A stretch of 64,000 bases of DNA from Fasciolopsis buskii (lineage: Eukaryota > Platyhelminthes > Trematoda > Plagiorchiida > Fasciolidae), in the NCBI GenBank assembly GCA_008360955.1, contig LUCM01007134.1, positions 1 to 64,000 of the forward strand. The letters are read 5' to 3'. A model generated the notes under the pieces. The model ran no database searches and was not told the origin of the DNA. It saw only the letters and a program-made list of their open reading frames with translations. Shown here one piece after another: positions 58,601 through 61,600 of the stretch. Position 1 is the first letter of the stretch. Every line of letters starts with the position of its first letter. A program made the translations under genes and the position numbers.

Positions 58601-61600
58601 GTCCAGTCGGTGAGCGGAATTAAATTACGGCTTAAATTTACTAAATGGTATATTTTCCAGGTTACATACACGGTAAGTCAAGCAACGTTTCAACTCCTGA
58701 ATTTATAGGTACTACAACTGCGCAGAGCTGCTACTCCATAATCTCGTGCTTTGTTTAGCGAAATCCAAGACATCAAACTGCTTTAAACAGTCGGCTTAAA
58801 ATTGTTGCTTTTCTTTTATTTCGGAGATCGCAAAATGTTTCAAGTTCCCAATAAAAAGTGCGATAACAATAGAATTTCACATATCTTAGCTTGCAGAATG
58901 AATGCGGCATGTTCAGAAATGCACAATGAACTGTCATAATACTGATCGAAACTGTATTAATGTCATCCATATTATTATTCCAATTTATCTACAAAAATGG
59001 AGACTTTCTTGTGCTTACCATTTGAGCCCCAACTGGAAGCGAGTAACGAAAACAACTAAACTAGGCACAATTAGCAAACAATTAAACAAATTGCAGGGAA
59101 CTGTGCGGATAAGCCATGAAAACAGTATAAGCCCCAATAACAAAGGTAGAATAACCGGAGAGCTATTCATGTCCGGAAGCCAGATCAATACCTAATGGGT
59201 TCATATCAAAAAGCACGAAATCGGGGGCATTCATTTATAAGTTGACATACGAGACATATTACCATGTGGTCGGTTAGATTGAAGGACATTTACAACATAA
59301 TGTCCCAAAACAGTAAGCATAAGTAAACCTCGGACACTGTTTACAAATTATCGGGTTGTCATGTAAAAGGTTACTTCTTGTGGTTATGAGCAAGCAGCAT
59401 TCGTATGCAATGTAAACATTTCATCCGAATAAGTAGTAGTCAGAAAACTATAATTTGTGTCAGTGGAAGCAGGAGAGAGATTGTAAACCCAGTCGTCGAC
59501 TAAAGACCGAGGACCGCAGTATATTTATTGTGAACTAGTCAGCACAAGCAAACGGAAAATGGAAAGCAGAACCATGGACAGCTAACCATGTAAAGACACT
59601 TTTTCCATTGAAAATTGACGTCATCCCCGTTATCGCAATCTATCATTGAATGGAATTCATTATTTTTTCTGCGTTCTGCTGTCGCATTTGCAATGAGGGC
59701 ACGAAAACCATCTTGTGCAATTTTTTATACATCTAGTTGTACCAGCTGGCGGATACCCTTAAGAGGAACCGGTTGGTCTGCAAGTACAAATGAGACAAAC
59801 CATTAAGGAGATTTGAACAAGTCTATAGACGAGGAGAAGAATGGTCGAAACAATAAGTTGCTTGATGGACGAGGGACCGAGCCGTATCGCCCGGCTTGAC
59901 TGAGAATTGTGTGATTGTAAGGCCACTTAAATTGGATGCTGTCAGTTTAAAAGTAGATATTTTATTTTTAAAATTCTTTTATGTAAATCGTTATCGCTGA
60001 CATAAAGTGCTTCTTTTATGAGCGAACGACTACCTATCAGTTTAAGGCGAACAATTAACTCTACCGAATGATAATCCCCTACATTAGGTCTTCATGAGCA
60101 CAGTAAGCTTTCTTTTACATTACCGTCAGATGAAAACAGATTTCCCTTTTCTGCTGCAGTACTGCTTTGTTCAGCTAGGAATTCTTCTGTCACTTTTGCT
60201 ATCGAACCATATTTTGTCCAAACTAGGAAGGGAGATTTGTTTTACTGAGGTATTTAACTTTTGCATTTTCAGTAAGAGAGCAAAGTAAGCACCAATAAAA
60301 TTTGTAATCGTCACCTAGAGAAATAGGGCATAATATGGTTACAATTGGCATTATGAATTCCCATCAGATTTTGTTGTACCACCTCAGATTCTTGTTGTTA
60401 GTGGTCACGCTAACAATGTAAAATATTGCAATGTCATTTTCTTGTCGAAAATTTCAAACACTAAATAGTTGTACCAGCTCAAGGTCGTGGAGACGAGTTG
60501 AGATTTGTCTTCCCGTTGAGGTTCTTTTAGCCCTATCACCTAGACAAAATGGGGTGGGAGTGAAATAGCAAGAATTACAACCTTCCGGCCAACAGGATGC
60601 TGTCCTTTAGTGAGTTGTGCACGATCAAATAGTTCATTGGTTGCTGGCCTTGTTACATTCTGTCGACATTCTGTAATCCACTTCTGCAGTTTCCGCCAAC
60701 TTTGGTATTTTTCGGGTCCAGTTTCTTCTTGGCTATCTTTTCGTGGTCTTCAAACAGGCGTCACGGGTTGATGTGTTAAGTTGGTCTAGCTTTTGTTCTT
60801 TGCAAAAAAATGATTTCAATCGGTTTTCTTTCGATATCTATGGTACACACTTTTCAAGACGCTATAGATTTTGGAGCAAAGCTTTATAACAGCCACAAAA
60901 GTGTCTTGGTATAGTTATGGTAATGAATAATAGGCACTAGGTTTTTTAATACAATTCAAGACCAACGAGTGGGTGTACAGCAAAGTTCCTTATCTTGTCC
61001 ATGAATGAAATGCATATGGTTCCAGCCACACTGTATGACACGTGAAAATACAGGAAAAGAAGTCGCCAGAATTTTGTTGTATACTCCCTCATTCACTGTA
61101 GACTAAACCGACAGGTCTCGTAATTTTTTGCACAATACCACATGGGCATGCATGAATGAATGTCTGAGAAGATTAACTAGAAAAAAGGTACTTTTGTGAC
61201 TTCACGGACATATTCTGTTATACGAAGTGCAATCGAGTATATCTGTACCCAGCTAGTGTACCGTGCTCTCTGTTCATATTTGTAAATTCATAAAGTGCTT
61301 TCATCACCATCTCCGTCACTTCAAATGACATCAGTTTTGTACGTTTACCCAGCCGATCTGAGCAAGCTAATTGACTGCCAAAAAATATTTCAAACGATAA
61401 ACTAGCTAGTTATGTGCCGGTTTCCAATTCGCGCCGCTTCGTTTTCTCGTTCTAGAACTGGCCTACAAAAGTACGTTTGTAATTCCATTCACATTCGATA
61501 CATCAAAATAGCAAGGAAAGTGAACGCGATATTTTTTTAAATTGCGGCTTGCCAGAAACCGCGCATGATTTCGGTCACAACATCAAACTGGAAACAGCGC